The notes under the pieces were generated by a model. That model ran no database searches and was not told the origin of the DNA. It saw only the letters and a program-made list of their open reading frames with translations. This document shows, piece after piece, positions 34,850 through 45,881 of a DNA stretch of 64,000 nucleotides. The DNA is from Tricholoma matsutake (taxonomy: Eukaryota > Basidiomycota > Agaricomycetes > Agaricales > Tricholomataceae). The stretch lies in NCBI GenBank assembly GCA_026075535.2, contig AP026541.1, positions 9,672,001 through 9,736,000 of the forward strand, in the 5' to 3' direction. Position 1 is the stretch's first letter. Each line of letters opens with the position of its first letter. A program made the position numbers and the translations under genes.

Positions 34850-35614
34850 ATGTCAGGCACATTTGCATATTTTGTAAGGTTGATGTTTAAAATTTTGCTC
34901 ATTTTTATTGCAGATATTGAACCTTCATGCTTTGAAACTATTGATCACAATGTTCACCATGACCTGAGAAATCCAGAACTACAATTGTCCATTGCTTCAT
35001 CTAGTTCTCTATGTAAGGTGCCTTTAATCCAACAGTTATTGCTGAATTCATCCTCCCCACTTTATATGTTGCCCTCTTCTGAATTCCAACATCTACTTGA
35101 AGATCATGGTATTCCAATTCATGAAACTGACTTGGGTATTTCTCAAATGGGCTTGATACACCATTTTGTGAATGGACTATGTATTCATAATCTAAATATG
35201 GGATGCTGTTCTGTTGTAAATTCCAGCGACACCAAAAATCTTGTTCTTGCTATTTCTTACGAGGTACTTACTGTGCCTTTGGATATTCTTTGAATGATAT
35301 GTAAAAGCCTTGGATACCATACTTCAAGCAGTGGTGAGGAATATTCTCAACTGTTTCAATGCATGGAATGTCAACACAATTCATTGTTAACAGGTCCTAC
35401 CTATAGTTTTCAGACATCTTTTTCTGGATTTGAATGGTTGATGAAACCTGAAGCTCTGGCGATGGCTGCTGCACATGGTCTATCTCCACTTGGGGTTCTT
35501 GATGATATTAAAAATGCTCTTATCAATCACATTGGTTGGGGAATGTGTGGGCAAAGCAAAATTGTTATTCCTCCTGCATGTGCTAATTTTGACGAGAATG
35601 TCCTTCAGACATGA
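34850..35614 (+). pseudogene. Unknown gene with two SAP-like helical motifs
   Basis: An exon-like frame to 35293 contains FQHLLEDHGIPIHETDLG...HHFVNGLC. A second frame to 35614 contains WLMKPEALAMAAAHGLSPLGVLDDIKNALINHIGWGMC. Both have the short helix, loop, helix spacing of SAP-like modules seen in N-terminal parts of fungal mobile-element proteins. A CxxC (CMECQHN) lies between. The two parts need an intron or frameshift near 35280-35300. Function is unknown. Confidence 0.4.
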
Positions 35615-36609
35615 TGCAACCCTCTATTGATCAGAATGAGGTTTGGATTTTCTTTTTTTCTGTCAAGAACTGTTCCTTGCCCGATCAGAACCCACAACCA
35701 TCTGACACTTTTCTGCAGCTCAAATCCGACATTCACCAACTCCTCCCATTTTCATTCCCAGCTGCCTTGCACTGCCCACACTGCTGTGCACCAGGCCACA
35801 TTGTACAGCACCCATGGCTGCCTTCCCAAGGCTGCTGTCTCTTTTGCAAATTCAACTACAGATTCCTGTGTGGCCCCTGCTAAGTAATTTATTTATGCAG
35901 TTGAGACACTGCCACAGTTACCAAGACATTCTGCTCTGATTCCGGACTCCAGTATTCAAGCTTAGTTAGTTTCGACTTGTATTCCTCAGTTCATATATCA
36001 ACATAGACTCAACAAAGCCCCAACTTTAACCTGCCAATCTAAATCTCATTCTACTCCTACCTCTGTCCTCTAAGAGTCTAAACTTCATACAACTCAACCT
36101 CTAGCTCTCCCTCCCAAGCTTTGGTCTCATCCAAACTTAACCCAAGACCCTCTGTACTCCTTCCCTGCACTACCCGCACTTCCCTGCTCCTACCTCCAAA
36201 CCTTCGTCTCAAAATTAGGACACCAGATGAGGTGAAGAGCACAGCTTCTTATAAGCTGAAGCCAAGTCCTTTCTGCTCCCCTTTCGCAGAATCTGCTATG
36301 ACCCAACAACTTTCCATTATCAACATCCGCAGGGTCTGACCAGATTCTGATGTGCACTTCAGAATCAGTTCTTAACAGTATATATGAACTCACACTTCAC
36401 TCATCTCATTCCTCTCTATGACCCCTACTGAGACCTGCCAGTGCACAACCAGAAATTCCCAACACACCAGCACTATTCCTGGGATCTCTGCAATTCATTG
36501 ATCCACTCTTCCCGACCCTCAACCCACCACTACTTTTGGAGTATCTTCCAGACCCTCAAACATCTTCCAACAAATCGGCTCAGGAGCCCCCTCAATCAGT
36601 GCTAATCTC
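35615..36609 (+). other. Probable LTR and leader of the second Gypsy lineage
   Basis: A pyrimidine-rich, ORF-poor 1 kb precedes gag. It holds a TATA-like CAGTATATATGAAC near 36376, about 230 bp before the gag ATG. No second LTR copy exists in the window to fix boundaries, so the call is by position only. Confidence 0.35.
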
Positions 36610-37721
36610 ATGTCTACCTGTGCCCCGCACTGTTCCACCAACCCAGAAGGTTTTCAACCAACAACTCCCCTTGAGTATATAGGGGGCATCATCCAGCCTG
36701 AAAACTTTGGGTTGGAAGATCCTGGTCTAGAGGATGGACCTCCCAATGGTCCTGATGGCCCTGGGGGTGCCCAATGATCCAGATGATCAACCTCCCATGG
36801 TGGAAAACCCTGATCCAGGGGATAGGTTCATAGATGTCCTTTACAACCTCTCAGAGAGTATCTGCACCCTTCATCAGAATAATGCACTCAAGACCAAAAA
36901 AATCAAAGTTCGCGACCCCAACACTTTTGATGGCACCAATCCAAAGAGACTTAGAGACTTCCTAGTCTCCTGCAATCTTCATTTCCACAACTGTCCACAT
37001 GTATTTTCCTCTGATGAGAAAAAGATCATCTTTATCCTTTCTTATCTTAAGGGATCAGCTCTCAATTTGTTTGAGCCTGGTCTTAATGACCCAACAGATT
37101 CTGCACACTGGATGTGGGACTACAAAGCTTCACAACCCAGTTGGAGATGTGGAAAAAGCTCTCTCTGACTTAGCAATGAAGAAAGGTGGTCAAATCACAA
37201 AGTATAATGTTTATTTCTGGGAATTAGCTTCTAGAGTCAACTGGAATGAAGCTGCCCTTCACAACCGATATTTCTGTGGTCTTCCACTCTGACTTCGCAT
37301 AGAAGTTCTTCGGGGTGGTAAACCCGATACTCTTGCAGACATCTACTGGATGCAAGAGGATGAATCCTGCCTTGAAACAAAGAATTCCAGTAACTTTTCT
37401 AACCCTGATCAGAAAGACACTTCCAAAAGCCCTTCCCTGTCTACCAACCAACCCTCTTCAAACTCCACCCATGGCAACACCTCCAACCAGCAGTCTTCTG
37501 TGACAAAGAACACTCCCCAGGACAAGCCCAAGTCATCCATCTCCAATAAGTTGGGGAAGAACGGGAAGGTTACTGGGGAAGAACAAGAACATTGCATGAG
37601 AGAACAACTCTGGTTCTACTGCAGGGAGGAAGGGCATGTAGCAGGAAACTGCCCAAAATCCAAAGCCACAAAAGCCCATGCTTCTGCTGTCCTTTCCAAC
37701 ACTGTGGACTCAGAAAGATAG
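36610..37721 (+). pseudogene. Ty3/Gypsy gag (second lineage)
   Basis: The frame starts at ATG 36610 with an acidic Pro-Gly N-terminus. It shifts frame near 36770, then gives RDPNTFDGTNPKRLRDFL and DEKKIIFILSYLKGSALNLF, the capsid signature of a different fungal Gypsy lineage from the chromoviruses above. A second shift near 37130, a TGA at 37291 (family Arg), a Ser/Lys/Asn linker and a knuckle FYCREEGHVAGNC near 37618 (first Cys replaced by Trp) follow. Confidence 0.8.
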
Positions 37722-37723
37722 TC

Positions 37724-40154
37724 TGCAACCCTCAGGAAATAGCCATTGGGGCTGGGGGTTGCATTGACCTTACCCATTTGGCTGCCTATGTTTGTCTCAA
37801 CATGTCCACTCTTTCGGACCCTGACTCCCTCACCATCTTTTTGACCATTCCCAACTATTCTGCTCCTGTGCGAACCCTTATTGACTCTGGCTCCTCCCAT
37901 TGTTTCCTCGACTCCTCTTTTGTGTTGGATAACCAACTTATCATGGAATCTATTAACCCGATTGGACTATGACTCTTTGATGGATCTTGCAACTCCACCA
38001 TAACTCAAGTCATCAAACTTCCAGTCACCTTCCCTACCAGTGAAGTGCTCAATCTGTCATTCTATGTAACCTCACTCGACTCTTCTTGTTCCACCATACT
38101 CAGTCATAACCAGTGGCTGAAGAAATACAATACATTGATTGACTGGTCTTCAAGCCAAATTGCTTTCTGCTCTGCAGTTCATAGAGGTCCAGCACCTTTG
38201 ACATCACCCATGTCCCCGAACCTTCCAGTAGAAACCCTCAACCTACCCACACTTTCAGAACCCCCCATTCCACCTAAGTTTACCCCTCCCAACATTTCAT
38301 TCATCAATGCTGCTGCTTACGTGCATGCTAGCAAACTTCCAGGGGCAGTAACCTTCCAGATGACCTTCACATCAGAAGGATTATCCACCTGCTCTGCTCA
38401 ATCCTCAAACCCAGTGGATCTTTCTGACATTCCCACCGAGTATCATGAATTTGGTGATGTCTTTAATAAGACTAAAGCAGATACCCTTCCTCTGCATCGC
38501 CCTTACGACCTCAAGATAGAGACAGAAGATAATGCTCCCCCTCCTCCGGGTTGCATGTACTCTCTCTCTCCCTCTGAGTTAGAAGCCTTACAATTTTTTA
38601 TTGATGAGAACGTCCACTCATGTTTCATCCACCCCTCTAAATTACCACACGGCGCTCCAATTCTCTTTGTTAAGAAAAAGGACAGAAGCCTTTGACTGTA
38701 TGTCGACTACAAAGGGCTCAACTGTCTCATGAAGAAGGACCGCTACCCACTTCCGCTCATTTCCGACCTGCTTGACTCTCCCAGAAAAGCCCGCTTGTTC
38801 ACCAACATACTTGCAGCACACCTATCACTTAGTCTACATTGTGGATGGTGATGAATGGAAAACTACTTTCCACACCTGCTATGGATCCTTTGAGTGGTTG
38901 GTGGTTCCATTTGGCCTCACTAATGCGCCCACAGCCTTCCAGCAGTTTATGAATGACATCTTCAGTGACATACTGGATGTCTGTGTCATTGTCTACCTCG
39001 ACTACATTCTGATCTACTCCAATGACAAATCACAGCATGGTACTCACATCAAGGAAGTTCTTTGGAGACTGTGGAAGAATGGACTTTACATGTCACCTCA
39101 GAAATGTGAGTTCCACAAAGACACCATTGAATATCTAGGTTTCATCCTTTCACTGGATGGACTGCGGATGTCCAAGGATAAAGTCAAAACCATGCTCGAC
39201 TGGCCTGAGCCTAGGAAAGTCAAGGATATACAATCCTTCTTAGGCTTTTGCAACTTTTACCACCATTTCATCAACAGCTACTCAGACATTGTCATTCCAC
39301 TCACCTGCTTGATGCAGAAATTCACACCCTGGGACTTCAACAAGAAGTGCCGCAATGCTTTTGAAAAGCTCAAACAAGAATTCACTCATGCTCCCATCTT
39401 AACTCAATGGGTACCTGACTCCCAAATGGTACTCGAAACTGACACTTCCAATTATGCCCTGGTGGCTATCCTCTCGGTCTACACAGTGGATGGTGATATT
39501 CATCCCGTCGCTTTCCATTCCTGCTCCTTCAACCCTGCTGAACTAAATTATGATACACATGATAAGGAACTTCTGGCCATTTTCAAAGCTTTCAAACACT
39601 GGCGGCAATATCTCGAGGGTTTGGCAAACCCAATCAATGTAGTCACAAACCACAAAAACCTTGAGTACTTCAGCACCACTAAATTGCTCACCTGCCGCCA
39701 AGCCAGATGGTCCAAGTATCTTTCACAGTTCAATCTCGTTATCTGCTTCCACCCAGGAAAATTAGGGACCAAGCCAGACATGCTCGCAAGACATCGGGAC
39801 ATCTACCGCAAAGGGGGAAATAGCAACTTTGCCTCCATAAACCTGACCAATTTCCGACCTGTATTCACACAGGAACAACTTACCTCTTCTCTTTGCACCA
39901 CCTACCTTGCAATGCCTGTCATCCGACAAGCAGTAATCATGGATGTCGAGAAACTTCACAATGACATCTGCACCTCCCTACTCCTCAACCCACTATCATC
40001 CACACACCTTCCAACACCTACTGACCCCAATTGGACTATAGACAAAGCAGGATTGCAAAGTTCACATCTGTGGGCAGGGAATCCATGTCCTAGTGAGTCA
40101 GGATCTTATATCCCTGCTATCTCCTTAACTGATCTTTGTTCTACTTTACTATAA
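37724..40154 (+). pseudogene. Ty3/Gypsy protease, RT and RNase H, truncated before integrase
   Basis: Protease shows TLIDSGSSHCFLD near 37880. TGA at 37970 and 38695 are at Arg positions. RT has FVKKKD, a frameshift near 38800, WLVVPFGLTNAPTAFQQFM and YLDYILIYS (near 38995), where the second catalytic Asp is Tyr (GAC to TAC, a transversion). RNase H has VLETDTSNYALVAI (near 39435) and DKELLAIFKAFKHWRQYL. The frame continues past DMLARHRDIY for about 120 codons and stops at 40154. No integrase or 3' LTR follows. Confidence 0.85.
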
Positions 40155-40863
40155 GGCCCAGGAATCAAAGAAAGTGAATGCTTTGGTGCCATGGATCTCC
40201 CAGGGTATGCATACCTCCTCCTGACTCTATGTTCTCTGCTATAGCCATCCCCATTACTACAGGGACTTCAGGGGGACTATTGTATCATTTTATTTGATGA
40301 TTATATCCTTTTTCCATGCACATTTTATAAGGGGATGGCCTAGGTATGCAGGTAAGTGACAACCTCTCCCCCTTCCCATACAGGTGCACTCACAGAGACC
40401 ACCTTGTTCCCAGCTCTCCCAACATTAATCCCTGCCTCTATGTACCCCCCTACATTTTTTTTTGGCTGTGGAGGGTGTGCAATCCCAGCAGTGGGTACCC
40501 TGTCTCACACTCCCACCTGTTCACCCTCTTCTCTACTCATGTAGTGCCATCCACAGTCATTTGGATAGTCATATATATTAATATACAGCAAGTTGCATGC
40601 AATATAACTCTCCCATGAAAAGAGGAGACCTCTCCTCCTCCTCAAACTCAAGAAGAGTGCTTGCTCTGGGTTAAATATAGCTGTAAAAGTGGAAATGACT
40701 GTTCATTAACACTATAGATACATATATAAGTATTATATGTCAAAAAAAGCGAGGTAAAATGGTCAGGAATGAGTGGAAAGGCATGCTCATCGTCAGGTAT
40801 GATGAGCATGATGGTAGCTGAAGCTGTAGTGCGTGTTAATCAACTGTGGGAGATAGTGATTGA
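40155..40863. other. Spacer
   Basis: No coding or structural feature beyond a poly-T near 40450 and an AT-rich stretch near 40700. It ends with GTGATTGA, the target copy of the next element. Confidence 0.45.
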
Positions 40864-42356
40864 TAGGGTGTAGCATGGGTATGGGTAAACCCACAGTAAA
40901 TGGCCCACAGGTTTGATGGGTACAGGTATGGTTGCTGAAATGCCAGACCTGTGACATACCATACCCATTTTGGTGGTGTCATGGGTATTGACGGGTTGCT
41001 TGAATTGCTGGACATCGATCAACACCAGCGCACTTTTTCCTCTTCACCCATGGGCTCGACTTTGCGTCGCCCATCGTAATAGTAAGTTTTTTTCATCTCT
41101 TTCAATCAACTAAATGTTGTCTTTTCCAGATTTCAGTGTTTCAGCTCAACATTGGTAAGTTGTTTGTTTTGTTCAATTAACTAACTGTTCTTTTTTCTAG
41201 ATTACAGTTTGTACTACTTGACAACGATGGAAATGGCAGACGAAAGCGACGATGGGGAGGATGAAGAAGAGGGGTACCACCCCCACAGCAGCACCCCCCA
41301 GCCAATGACTCACCATCTATGACCACCCATCACCGACAACAGAAACCATGAGAGGGACCACAAGAACGACGGAACAATGAGGGTGACGAGAACAACAACT
41401 GTCAGGTCAACCAGGTCCAGAATAAGGACCAGATGATGACAACAACGATGATGACAGGGAGGGTAGGGAACCAGATGACGACGATGATGATGATGGGGAG
41501 GGTAGGAATGACAACAACGACAACCACCACCACCACCACCACAGCACCCTGTTCCACCGCTGCGAGCAACTGCTCATGGGGTGGAAATGGGGAGCAATGG
41601 GACAGGAACAACAGGGCCAACGGGAGATGAGAGGGAATGAACAACAACAAAAGGACAATAATGAACCAGACGACAATGAGACAACAGGGATGAGAAGGGA
41701 TGGGAATGATGGGGCCAATGGGAGACAAGTCAACAAACAATGGGGAAAGGCCCAAGAGACGTCAACAACGTCTCTTGGGCCATAGGTATTTTTTTTCTCT
41801 TCTCATTTGATTCTTGTTAACTAACAAACTTTTTAGGTACTAACTAGGACTACTGATGACAACAATGAAGAGGACAAGGGACAGACAACAACAAGGACCA
41901 GAAGAAAGAAAGTGAGGACCTGACAACAATGACGGGGAGGATAGGGACGATGACCCGAGACCACTGCCACCACCACCACAACAACAACAACAGCACCCCC
42001 ATCCACTGCCATGAGCAACTGCTCACGGGGTGGAAACAGGGAGCAACAGGGAGGGGGAGGGGATGGCATGACAGAGACGAGAGAGAGGGAATCCAACCAC
42101 CATGAGAGAGTTTTTTTTTTTGCTCTCACTAAATTTCATAGCCCCTCCCTCACTATGCATGAGGGAAGTTAGTTAGTTTAATGAAAAAAATTAATACTTC
42201 AACAGTATACTGCGGTCTGGTGACACCACAGTGTTTGATTAAAACCTTTGGGTGTAACCTGTACATGCAGGTGTGGTGTGTGTATGGATATGGTGTTACA
42301 GGTTGCAGGTACGGTATTGTAAGTGAGACCCACGGTGTGACCCATGCTACACCCTA
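40864..42356 (+). mobile_element. Non-autonomous hAT-like element C
   Basis: The ends TAGGGTGTAGCATGGGT and ACCCATGCTACACCCTA are a perfect 17-bp inverted repeat. The 8-bp target copies are GTGATTGA (40856-40863) and GTGATCGA (42357-42364), one CpG transition apart. GGGTATGGGT subterminal repeats link it to element A. There is no transposase. The core contains micro-introns at 41082-41129, 41155-41200 and 41786-41836, a 14-bp-stem hairpin at 41749-41781, and GAGCAACTGCTC motifs at 41564 and 42013. Confidence 0.9.
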
Positions 42357-42589
42357 GTGATCGACAGTGATTGGGGTGGGAACAGTGGCAGAAAGCTGTC
42401 CTGCACATTCCTGGACCTATATAATTATGTGAGCATAGTGCGTACACTTACCTTGGTAAGTCTGAATGGTGCTTGGGGAGGGAAGTAATGCCAGTGTTGG
42501 GTTTTTACAGAAACAAGCCTTACAATAGTGGGTGAGGCACCGGATCACCCACTATTATAAAGCTGGGTTTGTGGGAAGATCAGGTGGTT

Positions 42590-43125
42590 TTGGAGAGACT
42601 GTGACCATGACCGGTTAACCATAAAAGGAAATAGCCAAATAACTGGAATGAAACTGAAAAAAACTGCAAAAGACTGGTCATAATCAGTCATAACTGGTTT
42701 GCATAAAAACTGGTTAAAACTCCAGTTCATAGTGGTCATGACCAGTTATGACGACATGTGAAGCACCTTTCCCTACCAATTACCTTTAAACTGACCAAAA
42801 TTTTAGGCAAATCGGTCAAGAAATGAGTGAGATATCACCAAAACTGAGTTTAACCACCTAAAACTTGGTATCAAACTCAGTTTTAATGATATCTCACTCA
42901 ATTCTTGACCAATTTGGTTAAATATTTGGTCGGTTTGAAGGGATCTACAAGGGTATCATGTGGAAATGTCATTTCAGTCATAAACCAGTTATAACTGGTC
43001 TTTTTTAACTGGTTTTTTGCAGTTTTCTGATTCTGAGAACTGAAAGACTGCAACTGATGGTCCAGTTTTTTCTGGTCACAGTCTGGTCAGGTTCCAGTTA
43101 TTTTCTGGTCACATTGACCAGACCT
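42590..43125. repeat. Foldback (long inverted repeat) element
   Basis: The centre near 42863 is flanked by GTCAAGAAATGAGTGAGATA on the left and TATCTCACTCAATTCTTGAC on the right, extended by AAACTGAGTTT / AAACTCAGTTT. The pairing continues outward, less perfectly, through ACTGGTTATAACTGGTC-type repeats to AGACTGTGACCA near both edges. There is no ORF. It fits a MITE or foldback transposon, but no target duplication was identified. Confidence 0.7.
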
Positions 43126-43867
43126 TTAAGCACTAGTCACCACTACTTTTGTACAAACAATACTGTGCCTGTAAAATTTTATTTTTTTCTTATCCCTTTA
43201 GCCAAAGTGCTCCTTTTGATGAGAGCCATTGATTGGCTAGAGCAATTGATCTATTCCTCAAAATTGATAGAGTTATAAATGTTCCATGTGTGACAGATTC
43301 ATCCACATATGATGTCACACAATGTGACTCATCTCTTTGGTGAAAAGATAGTGTACACTGTAAAAGGGTACAAATGAAAATTTCCCTTGATTTCTGATGC
43401 TAAATACTGCTAAAATTTGGGCAAAATATGGTATGTAAACTTTGAGAAATGCCAGATCCGATTTGGCCACTGTCAAAAGTTGGTGGCCACTTGATGTCCC
43501 ACTCCATAGTTAGGTAGTCAGGTTTACATGGTAGGAACCACTTTCCAAACCACGGTCCACTGATGCTGCTGTACAAGGGGGCACTGAGATTGAAATGCTG
43601 GACCGGAACCTGGTTAGTTAGTCCAACTGGAGGCCACGAAAAAAAAAAATGGACCTCTCCAGAATAGGACTTCTAAACATCAATTTGAGGCTAATAGAAC
43701 CTTTCTACAACATATAAAACATGTATAGAAGGTTTTCCATAGCATCTGAGTAGCAGAAGAGGTGAAATAAACTGATTTACACTGGGATTCACAATTTATG
43801 AGTGATCAAACACACTGATCCACACCACAAATGGTATCTTTGTGGTATCTAAGCAATTTGAAGCCTA
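43126..43867. other. Spacer upstream of the PHD-like gene
   Basis: AT-rich, no recognised ORF. It may hold degraded upstream exons of the gene at 43868. Confidence 0.4.
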
Positions 43868-44211
43868 TTGAATGTTGCCTACACCTTACTCAACAGTGCC
43901 AAAGAGTTTTTGTATTTATTCTGGGGTCTAAAAAAGTATTTACTTACTCTCATTGAACAGGAAAGCAAAAATATAATTGATTATGGCAGTGAAAACCAAA
44001 ACAACGTGGACAGCAAGGCAATTGATACGAACTCAACCTTGCATCATACAGCCACAACTGAGTTTCAAGCAGTTCCCAAAGAATCTGGGTGGTTGAAGTG
44101 CAAGAGAATTCTGCAACAACCAGGAGATGCCCTGAATGGGTGTCTTTGCAGATCAGTCCTCAATAGTACAATGGATGGCATACTAAACTGCAAACAAGCC
44201 AGTTGTGAGAC
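43868..44211 (+). pseudogene. PHD-like zinc-finger gene, part before the Copia insertion
   Basis: The frame ends CLCRSVLNSTMDGILNCK and then QASCE, cut at the target site GAGAC. Joined to the DNA after the Copia (54799 onward) it continues CETQW, meets a donor GTAAGC at 54806, and after the acceptor at 54868 reads YHLWCVELEQEP. The CxC, CxxxxC, E-T-Q-W, Y-H-L-x-C-V series is the treble-clef pattern of PHD-like fingers in fungal TE-linked proteins. The upstream part is not recognised and may include a short intron near 43935-43960. Confidence 0.6.
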
Positions 44212-44566
44212 TATAGAAATTCAATCCTAGCGTAATCAGAGTTTAACTCAGTCTCTATATAAGTGACTTTCAGGTAATACAAATACTGTACCTAGCGTAA
44301 TCAGAGTTTAACTATAGGTACAGTAAGTAATGATTCATAATCAAGTAATAACAAACATGCTCACCTCAGTCTCTGTATAAGTGACTGAGGTGAACAGTTG
44401 ACTGTCTCCTCTATATATATGTGAGGCCAGCTACACAAAGAATGAAAGGAATAAATGGCACAAAGGGGCTTACAAAACAATGCATCAAAGGGATAGGCTA
44501 TAAATAGTACACACATCAAATGTGTGATCGCATATGCTCACGGTGTGATAATGAGCATTCTCAACA
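44212..44566 (-). repeat. 3' LTR of the second Copia
   Basis: 355 bp, same length as the other copy. All 18 differences are transitions; 14 of them fall in 9 CpG-type sites, five of which are CA in one copy and TG in the other. It contains CTCTATATATATG near 44410 and a duplicated CCTAGCGTAATCAGAG motif. Confidence 0.95.
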
Positions 44567-44607
44567 CTCCTCCTCACCATGAGCACTCCCCCTCGCATGG
44601 AATCGCA

Positions 44608-45881
44608 TTAGCGGAGACCCAAGAAGTTCCTCAGGTAGGTGAATTGTTTAATGTCAAGAGCCTTTGTGAACATGTCGGCAATGTTCTGATGGGTATGCAC
44701 ATAAGAGAGATGTAAGTCGTTGAATTGGACGCATTTGCGGAGGAAATGGTATTTGATATCAATATGTTTGTCATGGGAGTGGAGAAGGGGGTCTTCAGAC
44801 AGGGTCTTTGTCGCTGAATTGTCACAGTAAATAGTCGTCGGGATTGTCTGTGGATAATTGATGGAGTGTAGAAGAATGCGCAGCCAAGTACACTTCTTAG
44901 CCGCTTCAAAGGCAGCTATGTATTCAGCTTCACAAGATGAGGTAGCAATGACTTTCTGTTTATGGGACGTCCAAGAGACAGCGCCAGACCCAAGAGAACA
45001 AATATAGCCTCCAACGCTGTGACACATATCAAGACAATTAGCCTAGTCAGAGTCGCTAAAAGCATGAAGGTTTATGAGATCACCGCCAAGATAAAGTTTC
45101 AGATCCCTCGTCCCCTTGATGTATCTCACCAGCCTGATGGCGGCATCCCAATGTTCAAAAGTGTAACAGTCAAGATATTGTGATAGTTGTTGTACTGCAT
45201 GTGTCGAGTAGAAATTGCCAAGTATAGGAGACATCCCACAAGTGATCAGTATGGGAGTTTAGAGAGCTGTAGATGGTCTTTGAAGGGAATGAGCTGAGGG
45301 TTAGGCCGTCGTAGTTTGGAACCAGGTTCCAGAGGTGCAGAGACTGGGTGTGCTTCCTTTGGGCCAGTTTGTTTGACTATCTTGTCGATAAGTGCGGTCT
45401 GTGAAAGTGCAATGGTACATGTGGTCCGGTCCCAAGATACAGCAATCCCTACAATAAAATGTGCCATCCCAAGCTCAGAAATAGTCCAGACTTTACGCAT
45501 TTGGTCTTTAAACTGCTCATTCTCCTCCTTTGAATCAGAAATTGACAGGTAATCATCAACATGAACCACTGCAATAATGATGCTGGAGTCTGATCTGCGA
45601 TAGTATATGCAAGACTCACAAGATAGGCAAGTAAATCCCCATTTAATCATCTGTGCATTAAGCATCTGAACCCATATTTGCCCACTCTGTTCCATACCAT
45701 ACAACCCACATTGAAGTTCCCATACCCAGTCCTCCTTCCCGGGTTCTTCAAAGTCAGAAGGTTGTTGCATGTATTGTACTTCATCATCCAGTAGAAAACC
45801 ATATAGGAAAGCTGTCTTTATGTCAATCTGTTGCGCATCCCAGCCCAAAGAGGCAGCAATATGCAAGAGGATCCGAGACAT
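44608..45881 (-). pseudogene. Copia RT C-terminal part and RNase H
   Basis: The sense frame begins within RT (QQIDIKTAFLYGFL) and has the polymerase box HVDDYLSIS intact near 45560. It shows a frame change near 45240, then DAAIRLVRYIKGTRDLKLYL, a TAG after FSDSD (family Trp, near 45042), and RNase H with VSWTSHKQKVIATSSCEAEY, IYCDNSATKTL and HQNIADMFTKAL. It stops near 44608, just inside the LTR. Everything upstream of the VQQIDI region is replaced by Gypsy sequence. Confidence 0.88.

Noticed and set aside
41402..42129. Val/Ser-rich minus-strand ORFs resembling membrane proteins
   Set aside because: Antisense of AACAACGACGATGATG repeats in element C.
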